From assembly GCA_016234805.1 (NCBI GenBank), contig JACRNU010000069.1, positions 1-64,000 on the forward strand: a stretch of DNA of 64,000 nt. The letters run 5' to 3'. A model generated the notes under the pieces. That model saw only the letters and a list, made by a program, of their open reading frames with translations, ran no database searches and was not told the DNA's origin. Each line of letters opens with the position of its first letter. Positions within the stretch are counted from its first letter, which is position 1. This document shows, one piece after another, positions 40,207 through 48,596 of this stretch. A program made the position numbers and the translations under genes. Source of the stretch: Elusimicrobiota bacterium (GTDB lineage: Bacteria; Elusimicrobiota; Elusimicrobia; UBA1565; UBA9628).

Positions 40207-41684
40207 TTCGAACTCGAGGCGGCCAGCCTGCGGCTGCGCTGGTAGAGATCCTCGTAGATCGACGCGGACCGGTCCCAGGAGCAATCCGATTCCATGCCCG
40301 CCAGTGCCCGGGCGCGCCACGAGTCACGGGCCGAGTAAGCGGCCAGCGCCCGATCGATGGCCCGTCCGAGGTCTTCGCCGTCCTCGGGCGCGGCGAGGAA
40401 CCCGTTGGCCGCCCTTCCCCCCCGGCCTCCCGGAGAGGCGGGGACCTCCTCTTCGAAGACCGTGTCCGCCAATCCGCCGGTGCTGCTGGCCACCGGTACG
40501 GCGCCGTAGCGCATCGCGATCATCTGCCCTAGGCCGCAGGGCTCGAAGCGCGACGGCATCAGGAAGATGTCCGCCCCGGCGTAGACCAGATGCGCGAGGG
40601 GCTCGTCGAACTCCGGCTTGAAGAAGACCTCCTTCGGGTGTTTCCCGGCAAACCCGGCGAGGAGCCCCGCCAGCTCGGCGTCCCCCACGCCCAGGATGAC
40701 GATCTGGGCGCGCCCGGTCCGGTCCTTGAGGGCCGAGGCCGCGAGGTCGAGCCCCTTCTGCCGGTCGAGACGGGACACGACGCCGATCAGCGGGACTTCA
40801 GGATCGGGCTCCAGGCCGCAGCGCCGCTGGAGCTCGGCCTTGCACGCGGCCTTGCCCTGGACGAAGCTGTTCGCGGAATACCGCTTGGGGAGATAGTGGT
40901 CGTGCTGCGGGTCCCACAGGTCGTAGTCCACGCCGTTGAGCACGCCGAAGAGCGTGTCGGTGCGGCCGGCCAGGATCCCCTCGAGGCCGAAGCCCCGCTC
41001 CGCGCTCTGGATCTCACGGGCGTAGGTGGGGCTCACGGTGGTGACCACGTCGGCGTGCGTCAGCCCCGCCTTCAGGAACCCGAAGTTCCCGTAGTATTCC
41101 ATCAGCTCGGGCGTGAAATCGGATTGGGGCAAGCCCGTCAAGCCGAAGGCCTCGGCCGGGAAGACTCCCTGGTAGGCCAGGTTGTGGATGGTCAGCATGG
41201 TGGACGCCCCGCCGAGCCCGGGCGTGTCGCTGTAGAGACGCTTGAGGAACGGGGCGACGAGCGCGGCCTGCCAGTCGTGCAGGTGGATGACCTCGGGCCT
41301 GAAACCCAGGACCTTGACCCCCTCGAGCACCGCACGGCAGAACAGGATGAACCGGCGCGCGTTGTCGGGGTAGTCCTTCCCGCCGGCCCCATAGAGCTCC
41401 GAACGGTCGAAGGACTCGGGGTGGTCGACGAGGTAGACCGAGACGGACTTCCACTGCGCGTAGCGCAGGTGCACGGTCACCGTCTCTCCGCCGAGGGTGA
41501 AGGTGACGGGCCGGGCCATGCCGCCGGTGATCAGGCCGGACTCCACGCACCGGTACTTCGGGAGGAACAGGCAGACATCGTGGCCGTCCATGCCCATCCT
41601 CTGCGACAGGGCGCCGACGACGTCGGCGAGGCCTCCGGTCTTGCAGAAGGGGACGGCCTCGCTAGCGACTTGGAGTATCTTCAT
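40203..41684 (-). CDS. glgA: Glycogen synthase (ADP-glucose type, GT5)
   Basis: The protein has 493 residues. GlgA adds glucose from ADP-glucose to a growing alpha-1,4-glucan. It has the N-terminal KTGGLADV motif (ADP-glucose binding), HLHDWQAAL, LTIHNLAYQG, then in the second domain GVVSRLDRQKGLD, PSRFEPCGLGQMIAMRYG and STGGLADTV. Length is normal. The start at 41684 matches where GlgA proteins begin (MKILQVASE) and overlaps the 3' end of scpB by 23 bases; a longer frame to 41810 is scpB sequence in another frame. Confidence 0.95.
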   Translation of the reverse strand: MKILQVASEAVPFCKTGGLADVVGALSQRMGMDGHDVCLFLPKYRCVESGLITGGMARPVTFTLGGETVTVHLRYAQWKSVSVYLVDHPESFDRSELYGAGGKDYPDNARRFILFCRAVLEGVKVLGFRPEVIHLHDWQAALVAPFLKRLYSDTPGLGGASTMLTIHNLAYQGVFPAEAFGLTGLPQSDFTPELMEYYGNFGFLKAGLTHADVVTTVSPTYAREIQSAERGFGLEGILAGRTDTLFGVLNGVDYDLWDPQHDHYLPKRYSANSFVQGKAACKAELQRRCGLEPDPEVPLIGVVSRLDRQKGLDLAASALKDRTGRAQIVILGVGDAELAGLLAGFAGKHPKEVFFKPEFDEPLAHLVYAGADIFLMPSRFEPCGLGQMIAMRYGAVPVASSTGGLADTVFEEEVPASPGGRGGRAANGFLAAPEDGEDLGRAIDRALAAYSARDSWRARALAGMESDCSWDRSASIYEDLYQRSRRLAASSSK

Positions 41685-42381
41685 CCAGGGAGGGAGGCCA
41701 AATCGGCAGACGCGTTTCGGAGGGGGCATCGCGCAAGGGCGCGTCGTCCCCGGAGGGGGCCTGCGCTCCGGCCTCCGGAGCCGGCGTGGGAGCCTGCGGA
41801 AAGGAGTCACTCCCTACCGCAGGTCCCTGCGGCGATATCGCCGCAGGGGTTTTGGACGCGAAGCTCTCGAGGGAGGGGAGCTCCGAGATGTCCCTGAGGC
41901 CGAAGCGCCTCATGAAATCCGGGGTCGTGCCGTACTCGAGGGGACGGCCCACGGTCTCCTTGCGGCCGACCACGTGCACGAGCCCCCGCTCCATGAGCGT
42001 CTCAAGGGCCGCGATGACCTCGACCCCGCGCACGTCCTCGATCTCGGCGCGCGTGATGGGCTGCTTGTAGGCGATGATGGCCAGGGTCTCGAGGCTGGCT
42101 GTCGAAAATTTAAGGGTCATGCGCTCCGTGAAAAGCCTCCGCACGAACGGAGCGAAGCGCGCGCGGGTCGCCATCTGGAACCCCTGGGCGACCTCCATGA
42201 CCTGCACCGCGGAAGACCGCTCCTCGAGCTGGCGGCGGATCTCCCCCACCAGGGCTTCCACCCGGGGGGCGTCCTTGACCTGCGCCAGGGAGCAGAGCTC
42301 CTTGACCGAAAGGGGCCGGTCCGTGATGAAGAGGAGCGCCTCCAGCGCGGCTTTCAGCTCGGCGTCTTCCATCTGGGCCAT
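41662..42381 (-). CDS. scpB: Segregation and condensation protein B
   Basis: The protein has 239 residues. Two winged-helix domains (about 5-160) carry LKAALEALLFITDRPLSVKEL and SLETLAIIAYKQPITRAEIEDVRGV, the ScpB signatures. ScpB binds ScpA in the SMC condensin complex that organises chromosomes. The start overlaps the scpA stop by one base (TAATG). After residue ~188 the tail is Pro/Ala-rich and includes a palindromic element read in frame (41792-41849). Confidence 0.93.
   Translation of the reverse strand: MAQMEDAELKAALEALLFITDRPLSVKELCSLAQVKDAPRVEALVGEIRRQLEERSSAVQVMEVAQGFQMATRARFAPFVRRLFTERMTLKFSTASLETLAIIAYKQPITRAEIEDVRGVEVIAALETLMERGLVHVVGRKETVGRPLEYGTTPDFMRRFGLRDISELPSLESFASKTPAAISPQGPAVGSDSFPQAPTPAPEAGAQAPSGDDAPLRDAPSETRLPIWPPSLDEDTPSR
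41792..41849 (-). repeat. Palindromic element B, copy 1, in frame in scpB
   Basis: This 58-base element has two hairpins. The outer one is CCCTGCGGCGATATCGCCGCAGGG-like and perfect; the other pairs CCTGCGG with CCGCAGG. It matches 46562-46619 at 52 of 58 positions. In scpB its C-rich start is on the coding strand and encodes PAAISPQGPAVGSDSFPQA. Confidence 0.8.
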
Positions 42382-43085
42382 TATAGCACAGCCGTCCTCT
42401 TGAAGACGACGATGCGGCCGAAGGCCCTCTCCTGCCGGGCGCGGATCTTCTCGAGCTTGATGAGCTCGAGCAGGGCGAGGAAGCAGCTGATGATCCCGCG
42501 GCGCTTCCTCTCGCCGGCGAAGATCTCCTCCCAGCTCACCTGGAGGCGGGTCTCGAGCAGGGCTAGGATCTTGGCGATCTTGTCCTCGATGGGGAACTCC
42601 TCGCCGATGAACTCCTGGCGCGTGTCCTCGCACCTCGAGAGGACTTCCTGCAGGGCGCCGAGGAGCTCCAGGAAGCCGATGTTCAGGGTCTTCTCGGAAT
42701 CGTCGAAGGTGGGCTCGCCGCGGTAGTGGATGTCCCGGAACTCGGCCGCCCGGGCCTCGAGAGCCTTGGCCGCCTCCTTGAACTTCTGGTACTCGAGGAG
42801 CCGGGACACCAGATCGGCCTGCGGGTCGGGGCCCTCCGGGGCCTCCTCGTCCTGGCTCGGCAGGAGCGCCCGGGACTTGATGGCCAGCAGGGTGGCTGCC
42901 ATGACGAGGAACTCCCCGGCCAGGTCCAGGTTGATCTCCTTCATCAGGTCCAGGTAGTCGAGATACTCCTGGGTGATGTGCGCGATGGGGATGTGGTAGA
43001 TGTCGAGGTCGTCTTTCTTAATAAGGAAGAGCAGGAGGTCGAGGGGGCCCTCGAACATGTCCAGGTGGACTTCGTAGGAAGCCAT
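42381..43085 (-). CDS. scpA: Segregation and condensation protein A
   Basis: The protein has 234 residues. It has the ScpA/kleisin N-terminus VHLDMFEGPLDLLLFLIKK, then DIYHIPIAHITQEYLDYL, LAGEFLVMAATLLAIKSRALLP and a C-terminal winged helix ending near GRIVVFKR. It bridges SMC heads and binds ScpB. It lies seven bases after the trpS stop and is coupled to scpB. Confidence 0.95.
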   Translation of the reverse strand: MASYEVHLDMFEGPLDLLLFLIKKDDLDIYHIPIAHITQEYLDYLDLMKEINLDLAGEFLVMAATLLAIKSRALLPSQDEEAPEGPDPQADLVSRLLEYQKFKEAAKALEARAAEFRDIHYRGEPTFDDSEKTLNIGFLELLGALQEVLSRCEDTRQEFIGEEFPIEDKIAKILALLETRLQVSWEEIFAGERKRRGIISCFLALLELIKLEKIRARQERAFGRIVVFKRTAVL

Positions 43086-43092
43086 TAGCGCA

Positions 43093-44265
43093 CTACACCA
43101 GCCTCATGGCCCGGCGCACGCGGTCGAGCGTGGCAGCGGCCTTGAGGCGCGCCCGGCCGGTGCCCTCCTCGAGGATGCCGTCCACGGCCTTGGCGTCGTA
43201 CGCGGCCCGCCTGGCCCGGAACTCCGAAAAGGGCGGCTCGAGCCGGGCGAGCAGGTCACCCTTGCACGCCACGCACCCGATGCGGCCCTCGCGGCATTCG
43301 ACGCCTCGGGCCTCCCAGCCCTGGTTGTAGAGCTTGTGCAGGGCGTACACGGAGCACCCCGGCGGATTCTCCGGGCAGGGCTCCGGGTGACCCGGGTCCG
43401 TGGCCCGGGCGCGGGTCGGGTCCGTGTACATCCCCCCGACCTTGGCCTTGAGCCCCGCGGGCTCCTCGAAGATGTCGATCGTGTTCCCGTAGGACTTGGA
43501 CATCTTGCGGCCGTCCGTGCCGAGGAGCTTCGGGGTCTCGGTGGGCATGGCACGGGGCTCGACGAGGACCGCTCCACCCTTGCCCCCTCCGGCGAGCGGA
43601 GAAGGCCCCCCGCCTCCGGGGACCTGGCGCCCTGGCGCCAGGCCGAAGAGGCTATTGAAGCGCCGCGCGATCTCTCGGCTGAGCTCGAGGTGGGGCAGCT
43701 GGTCCTGCCCGACCGGGACCAGGTCCGCGTCGTAGATAAGGATGTCCGCGGCCTGCAGGACCGGATACCCGAGGAACCCGTGGGTACGCAGGCCTTCATC
43801 CGCCTCGCCGCCCGAGGAAGCGTCCGGCGCCTGCCCCCCTTCGGCGATTGGAGAACGGCCCGCGCCTCCGAGGGCCTCGCGTCCCAGCGCGAGGCCGTGT
43901 TTTGTCTTGGAGAGCTCCTGGAGCTGCTCCTTCCAGGTGGGGTTGTTCTCCAGCCACGACAGGGGCGTGACCATCGAAAGCAGCAGGAAGAGCTCCGCGT
44001 GCTCCGGCACCCGCGACTGCCGGAAGATCACGCACCGGGCCGGGTCGAGGCCCGCTGCCAGCCAGTCCAGGACCATCTCCCGGACGCTGGCGTCGAGCTC
44101 CTCGGTCCGGTCGTAGGCCGTGGTGAGCATGTGCCAGTCCGCCACGGCGAAGTAGCATTCATGCTCGTCCTGGATCGCGACCCACTTGCGCAGCGCGCCC
44201 CACAGGTTGCCCAGGTGGAGCCTTCCCGTGGGCCGCATCCCCGACATCACGATCTTGCGCTTCAT
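43093..44265 (-). CDS. trpS: Tryptophanyl-tRNA synthetase with two in-frame insertions
   Basis: The protein has 390 residues. It has the class I HIGH-like motif TGRLHLGNLWGAL and KMSKS in DGRKMSKSYGNTI, plus GYPVLQAADILIYDADLVPVGQDQ. Bacterial TrpRS is usually about 330-350 residues. The excess comes from two Gly/Pro/Ala-rich stretches, about 123-155 and 207-228, encoded by copies of a palindromic element. Both sit where other TrpRS have surface loops, so the enzyme is presumably active. The start at 44265 overlaps the M50 protease stop (ATGA); a longer frame to 44406 reads that gene's DNA. Confidence 0.93.
   Translation of the reverse strand: MKRKIVMSGMRPTGRLHLGNLWGALRKWVAIQDEHECYFAVADWHMLTTAYDRTEELDASVREMVLDWLAAGLDPARCVIFRQSRVPEHAELFLLLSMVTPLSWLENNPTWKEQLQELSKTKHGLALGREALGGAGRSPIAEGGQAPDASSGGEADEGLRTHGFLGYPVLQAADILIYDADLVPVGQDQLPHLELSREIARRFNSLFGLAPGRQVPGGGGPSPLAGGGKGGAVLVEPRAMPTETPKLLGTDGRKMSKSYGNTIDIFEEPAGLKAKVGGMYTDPTRARATDPGHPEPCPENPPGCSVYALHKLYNQGWEARGVECREGRIGCVACKGDLLARLEPPFSEFRARRAAYDAKAVDGILEEGTGRARLKAAATLDRVRRAMRLV
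43581..43645 (-). repeat. Palindromic element A, copy 1, in frame in trpS
   Basis: This 65-base element has hairpins CTCCG-GCGAG-CGGAG and CCTGGCGCC-CT-GGCGCCAGG. It is about 80% identical to 43831-43896, and related copies are in gcvP and tsaD. It encodes a Gly/Ala-rich loop of TrpRS. Confidence 0.75.
43831..43896 (-). repeat. Palindromic element A, copy 2, in frame in trpS
   Basis: This 66-base element is related to 43581-43645. Its second hairpin is CCTCGCG-TCCCAG-CGCGAGG: some of the bases that differ from copy 1 change in both arms, keeping the stem. Confidence 0.75.
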
Positions 44266-44897
44266 GCCATCCCCAGGACCTTGAGCAGCAGCAGCTGGAA
44301 CACGCCGGCAGGCACCGACACCAAGGGCCCGAGGACCCTCAGGAAGATCAGGGCCAGGATGATGCCCACGCCGTACGGCGCGTGGCTCTCGTAGACCAAG
44401 CTCCACTTCAGGGGCAGGAGTCCCGAGAGGATCTTGCTCCCGTCGAGCGGATGGACCGGGACGAGGTTGAAGAACGCCAGCGCCAGGTTGATGTTCATCG
44501 CGTACCAGAGCGCGCCCCGCAGCGTCCTCATGGAAAACTGGAGATCCCCCGGCAGGACCAGGGTGAGGCGCAGCACCACGGCCGCGGCCACGCAGAGCAG
44601 GAGGTTGGACAGGGGTCCCGCGGCAGCCACCTGCACAAGCCCCTTCCTCGGTCGGTGGAAGCTGAAGGGGTCCACCGGGACCGGCTTGGCCCAGCCGAAC
44701 ATCGGCCAGCCGCCCCAGAAGCAGATGAGCGGCAGGATGACGGTCCCGACCGGGTCGATGTGCGCCGCGGGGTTGAAGGTCAGCCTGCCGTGCCTGAGAG
44801 CCGTGTCGTCTCCATGGAGCAGGGCCATCCTGCCATGAGCCACCTCGTGGAAGATGATGGAGAAGAGCAGGATGGGCAGCTGGAGGATCAGTTCCAA
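44262..44897 (-). CDS. Site-2-protease-like membrane metalloprotease (M50)
   Basis: The protein has 211 residues with about five membrane segments. The zinc motif is FHEVAHG (about 16-22) in the first segment. The third ligand is in the motif LVPVHPLDGSKIL (about 142-154), equivalent to NPDG-type. This short form lacks PDZ or CBS domains, like the compact M50 proteins often found beside trpS and scpA in bacterial genomes. It should cut membrane-embedded substrates, which are unknown here. Its stop overlaps the trpS start by four bases. Confidence 0.88.
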   Translation of the reverse strand: MELILQLPILLFSIIFHEVAHGRMALLHGDDTALRHGRLTFNPAAHIDPVGTVILPLICFWGGWPMFGWAKPVPVDPFSFHRPRKGLVQVAAAGPLSNLLLCVAAAVVLRLTLVLPGDLQFSMRTLRGALWYAMNINLALAFFNLVPVHPLDGSKILSGLLPLKWSLVYESHAPYGVGIILALIFLRVLGPLVSVPAGVFQLLLLKVLGMA

Positions 44898-44921
44898 AGG
44901 TCAGCGCTCCGAACGCGACGC

Positions 44922-45323
44922 TCAGCCACCGGATGGCTGCCTGAGATCGGCGATCACGTCGGCCAGGGCGTTCAGCAGCCTCTTGGGGTCGAAAGGCTTG
45001 TGAAGGAAGGCCTTCACGTTCTTGAACTTCTGGAAAGCGTCCCTGAGCTCCGTGTACCCGGTCAGGAGGATCACGGGAAGGTCCTTGGCGTGCGGAGCGT
45101 CGTGCATCCTCTGCAGGACCTGATACCCGTTGACGCTCGGAAGCATCACGTCCAGGAGGATGATCTCGGGGACGGCGGCGGCCGACCCTCCCTCGAGCCC
45201 GAGGAGCTTGAGCACCTCGCTGCCGTCGCCCGCGGTCAGGACCGTATGCCCTGACTTGGTCAGCAGCGCTGCGATGTTCTTAAGAAGGAGAGGTTCGTCC
45301 TCGACGACTAGGATGGTTGCCAT
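44922..45323 (-). CDS. Single-domain response regulator (receiver only)
   Basis: The protein has 133 residues, a complete receiver: acidic residues in ILVVEDEP, phosphoacceptor D58 in IILLDVMLP, Thr in LLTGYT and Lys in FLHKPFD. A short insertion (GLEGGSAAAV) precedes the phosphoacceptor strand. No output domain or adjacent kinase gene is present. It lies 24 bases after the DUF4175-like gene. Confidence 0.88.
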   Translation of the reverse strand: MATILVVEDEPLLLKNIAALLTKSGHTVLTAGDGSEVLKLLGLEGGSAAAVPEIILLDVMLPSVNGYQVLQRMHDAPHAKDLPVILLTGYTELRDAFQKFKNVKAFLHKPFDPKRLLNALADVIADLRQPSGG

Positions 45324-45347
45324 GCCGACATTCTACAAAAAAACACT

Positions 45348-48300
45348 TCACTGGGCGATGCGCTTGAAGTATTCCTTGACGGCCCCGTCCACGGATTTGG
45401 GCCTCCTCTCCTTGAGGGACTTCTCGAGCTCGTCGCGGATCGCCCGGGGAGGAACGTAGTCCCTGGCCCTGGGCAGGGGCACGAACCCCGTGTCGGAGCC
45501 GGTCCTGCCCCCCCGGCCCTGGCGCATCGTGGAAGACTGGCTCCCGAAGCTCTCGGTCAGGACGGCCTGGTTCCGGCGCTGGGACTCGATGGCCCGGTCG
45601 AGATCCGTGAGGCCCTGCTCGAGGAGCCTGAGAGCCTCCTCTTGCGGCGCCTGGGCCGCGGCCGAGTCCCCGCGCCCCAGGGCGGCCTCGGCAGCCTCCT
45701 GCTCTCCCTGCGCAGCCTCCACCCTCTCTATGGACCCGGAAGGGAGCCTCGCCATGGCCGGCAGAGCTTCGAGCTCGTCCTGGAGACGCCGGGCCTTGGA
45801 CCGGGCACCGGCTTGGCGGGACGCGGCTGAACGGCATTGGGCGTTTCCCGGCCTGGCCGGAGGCGTCTTCGGGGCAGACTCGAGACGGCGTCTGATGGAG
45901 TCCTCCGCGGCAGCGAAGGCCTCGAGCCCCGAGGCGTCCGCTCCTGATCCGCGGGCCGAGGACCTAAGGATGCCGGACGCGGCGGACAGGCGGGATGGCG
46001 TGCTCTCGGCCCGGGCAGCCTCGAGGTCGGCGAGCACGACCTTCATGTGGCCGAGCGCCGCGGCCGGGAAGGCCCGAAGATCGGGGCGGACGCCCCACGC
46101 CGACGCGGAGATCACGAGGACCTTCTGCTCTCCTGCGAGCTCGGCCAACAGGCTCTTCTGGTCCCGCCTCAAGCCTTCCATGGCCTCGCGCAAGGCCTCC
46201 CGGCCCGCCTCCAGGCTCTTGGACTGCTCGTCGACCGCTTCGGACCAGAGGCCGCGCGCCTTATCGAGGGCGGCGGAGCCTCCGGAAGAGGCTATGGCGC
46301 CGGCCGCGGCTTCGCCGATCTCACCCTGCATCCTGGCGAGGTCGTCCGCGAGCCTGCGCGCGAGTGCCGCGGCCTTCTCGAAATCCCCGGCCGCGATGGC
46401 GGCCTCGATGGCCGATGAGGCGGCCGCGGCGCTCATGAAGGGCGCGGTGATGTCCCGGCCCGAGCCCGAACCCTTGGACACGGGGAGGCGGGCGAGGTCC
46501 TTGGCGAATTGGGCCATGAGGCCCTGAAGGCGGTCCAGGGATTCCCTCAATTCGCGCACGGCCCCTGCGGCGATAACGCCGCAGGGGCCTGCGGCAGGGT
46601 TTGACGCCTTTCCGCAGGCCTCGGCGGCGCGCCGCGCCGCTTCGATCCGGGCCGAAAGCCCCTCCGCGGACTTGGCCATGCGGCCACTGAACGAATGGAA
46701 ATCCTGGAAGCTCTGGAGCGACCTTGCGGACTCGAACGTCTCCAGGGCGGACTCGAGGCGCGCCGCGAGCCTCTCGTGCAGCCGGCGGGCCTTGGCCCAG
46801 TCGCGGCCACGGGAGGCTTCGACCGCGGAGGGCAGGGCGGACATCTGCGCGGCAGCCAGGTCCTCCGCGAGCGAGCGCATGGATTCGGAGAGCCCGGGGT
46901 TGGAGTAGACGTCCGAAGCCATGGAGGACGCGAGGTCCGCCACGCTCGCGGCCGTGATCCGCCAGGCGCCCGGCAGGCCCGAGAGGCTCCGGTCGAACTC
47001 CGCCAAGGCGGCCGTAGAGGACGCGACTCTTTCCATGAGGTCGCGGATCCCGGCGTGGGCCCGGGCGAGGCTCAGGAGGTTGTTCTCCGCGCTCATGCCG
47101 CGGCGGACCGTCTCCAGATGCGCTGACTCGAAGTCCACTATCTCGACCGAGCCTTTCGAAGACGCCGCCTTCTGGGGCCGGGGCGCATCGTCTTGGGCCT
47201 CGAACCAGAACTCGGCCTTGGCGCCATGCGGCAGGCCCTCCAGGGCCCAGACATGTTCGCCGAAGGCCTCCTTCGTGCCCGCGTTTCCGACCCCGAACTC
47301 GCGCAGGACCACCGTCGTCTCCTTAGCGGATGCCCCCTCCACCCGGACATGGAACGAGACCCGGCCGAGCCCCACGTCGTCGGTCGCGGAGTATGCGACC
47401 GGGATCACATCCTGCATGCTCGCCTGGAGAGGGATGGTCGGAGAAAGCAGCTCGACTTTCGGGGGCGCATCCGTGAGCGCCCGGAGCCGGTACTCCTCGG
47501 GAGACTGGTCGGTCCGGCCGTCCGCGGAAGCCAGCTCGAAATGAAAGACCGCGTCCTCGGTCACGATGAACCCGCACTCAAGGCCCGGGGCCTTGTCCGC
47601 CGGCTTCATGCGCACCGGAGGGACTCCCCCCGAGAACCGCAGGCTCGCCGAGGCCAGGCTCTCGGAGGGCTCCCCCGTGACCGTGACATGGCTGCCGCGA
47701 TAGGCGGCCAATCCCTCCGCGGGAGAGAGAGGCCTGACCGTCACCGTTCCCTGCGGCGAACGGATCCGGGCGGAGAGCGCTTTCCAGCCCGGGGCGCGGT
47801 CGGGCGTGAGCCGGTAGACGCGGCTGGACAAGTCCTTCCAGGTCACCCGGTATTCCAGGGCCGAGACGAGTTCTTCGACCACGAAGCTGCCCCGTCCCGG
47901 GCCGAGCGAGTCCCAGCCCGCGCGTCTCCAGGGCAGGCCCTGTCCCCTGAGCCAGAGCCTCAGGTCGTCCCCAGGCCTGGGTCTGCCGGTCCAGCGTGCC
48001 GAGATATCCACGGGCTTGCCCCATTCGCAGACGCGGTCGCCCGGGGACACGGCCACGAAGCTCTCCAGCGGAGGGTCGTTCCAGGGCGCCAGTACCCGCT
48101 GCCAGGCAGCGGGCTCGGACAGGGACGCGAGAACGGCCCCTCCAAGCAGGGCCGCGGCCGCGCCGGTCCTGACCCAGACCGAAGGCCTCCATGGGAAGAG
48201 GTTCTCGGCTGGAAGCCCGGACAGCCGGGCAACCGCCTCCGCGAGATGCGCCTGCCGCAGGTCCTCGGAGGTGTGGGGGCTCGGTCTCCCGCGAAGGTCC

Positions 48301-48596
48301 CAGGCGCTCTTGAGATACGGCCGGATTGCCGGGTACCGGGCCTCGGCCGCTGAGAGGACGACCCCCCAATCCAGGCGCAGCAAGGGAGCGACGACGAGGA
48401 CCGCGGCAGCGAAAGCCCAGCACGCGGCAGCCAGGACCAGCAGGGCCAGCCGCCACGCCATGGGCAGGGCCAAGAGCCGGTCCAGGGCGAGCACGGCCGC
48501 GGCCGCGGCCACGGGCCAGCACGCCAGCCTCGCGCAGCCCTCGAGGAGCAGCCGGCGGACGAATTCCCTGCGCCAGCGAGCCATGGGTTCCCTCAT
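45348..48596 (-). CDS. DUF4175-like large membrane protein with long coiled coils
   Basis: The protein has 1082 residues. Two membrane segments lie near the N-terminus (about 28-46 and 50-72) and another near 147-165. A periplasmic beta-rich region follows (about 175-490: VYRLTPDRAPGWKAL, VSFHVRVEGAS), then long helices to the end, rich in Ala, Glu and Arg. The layout (paired membrane segments, Ig-like strands with PVAYSATDDVGL, then coiled coils) resembles DUF4175 proteins, of unknown function. The ATG overlaps the upstream glycosyltransferase stop (ATGA). A palindromic element is read in frame near residue 665. Confidence 0.6.
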   Translation of the reverse strand: MREPMARWRREFVRRLLLEGCARLACWPVAAAAAVLALDRLLALPMAWRLALLVLAAACWAFAAAVLVVAPLLRLDWGVVLSAAEARYPAIRPYLKSAWDLRGRPSPHTSEDLRQAHLAEAVARLSGLPAENLFPWRPSVWVRTGAAAALLGGAVLASLSEPAAWQRVLAPWNDPPLESFVAVSPGDRVCEWGKPVDISARWTGRPRPGDDLRLWLRGQGLPWRRAGWDSLGPGRGSFVVEELVSALEYRVTWKDLSSRVYRLTPDRAPGWKALSARIRSPQGTVTVRPLSPAEGLAAYRGSHVTVTGEPSESLASASLRFSGGVPPVRMKPADKAPGLECGFIVTEDAVFHFELASADGRTDQSPEEYRLRALTDAPPKVELLSPTIPLQASMQDVIPVAYSATDDVGLGRVSFHVRVEGASAKETTVVLREFGVGNAGTKEAFGEHVWALEGLPHGAKAEFWFEAQDDAPRPQKAASSKGSVEIVDFESAHLETVRRGMSAENNLLSLARAHAGIRDLMERVASSTAALAEFDRSLSGLPGAWRITAASVADLASSMASDVYSNPGLSESMRSLAEDLAAAQMSALPSAVEASRGRDWAKARRLHERLAARLESALETFESARSLQSFQDFHSFSGRMAKSAEGLSARIEAARRAAEACGKASNPAAGPCGVIAAGAVRELRESLDRLQGLMAQFAKDLARLPVSKGSGSGRDITAPFMSAAAASSAIEAAIAAGDFEKAAALARRLADDLARMQGEIGEAAAGAIASSGGSAALDKARGLWSEAVDEQSKSLEAGREALREAMEGLRRDQKSLLAELAGEQKVLVISASAWGVRPDLRAFPAAALGHMKVVLADLEAARAESTPSRLSAASGILRSSARGSGADASGLEAFAAAEDSIRRRLESAPKTPPARPGNAQCRSAASRQAGARSKARRLQDELEALPAMARLPSGSIERVEAAQGEQEAAEAALGRGDSAAAQAPQEEALRLLEQGLTDLDRAIESQRRNQAVLTESFGSQSSTMRQGRGGRTGSDTGFVPLPRARDYVPPRAIRDELEKSLKERRPKSVDGAVKEYFKRIAQ
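46562..46619 (+). repeat. Palindromic element B, copy 2, in frame in the DUF4175-like gene
   Basis: It matches the scpB copy at 52 of 58 bases, but its orientation relative to the host gene is opposite. The gene's coding strand is the complement and reads ACGKASNPAAGPCGVIAAG. Both orientations are free of stop codons in the frame used. Confidence 0.8.

Noticed and set aside
44265-44406. N-terminal extension of TrpRS to an upstream ATG
   Set aside because: The extra residues are the M50 protease gene read in another frame. Family length and the ATGA overlap support the start at 44265.
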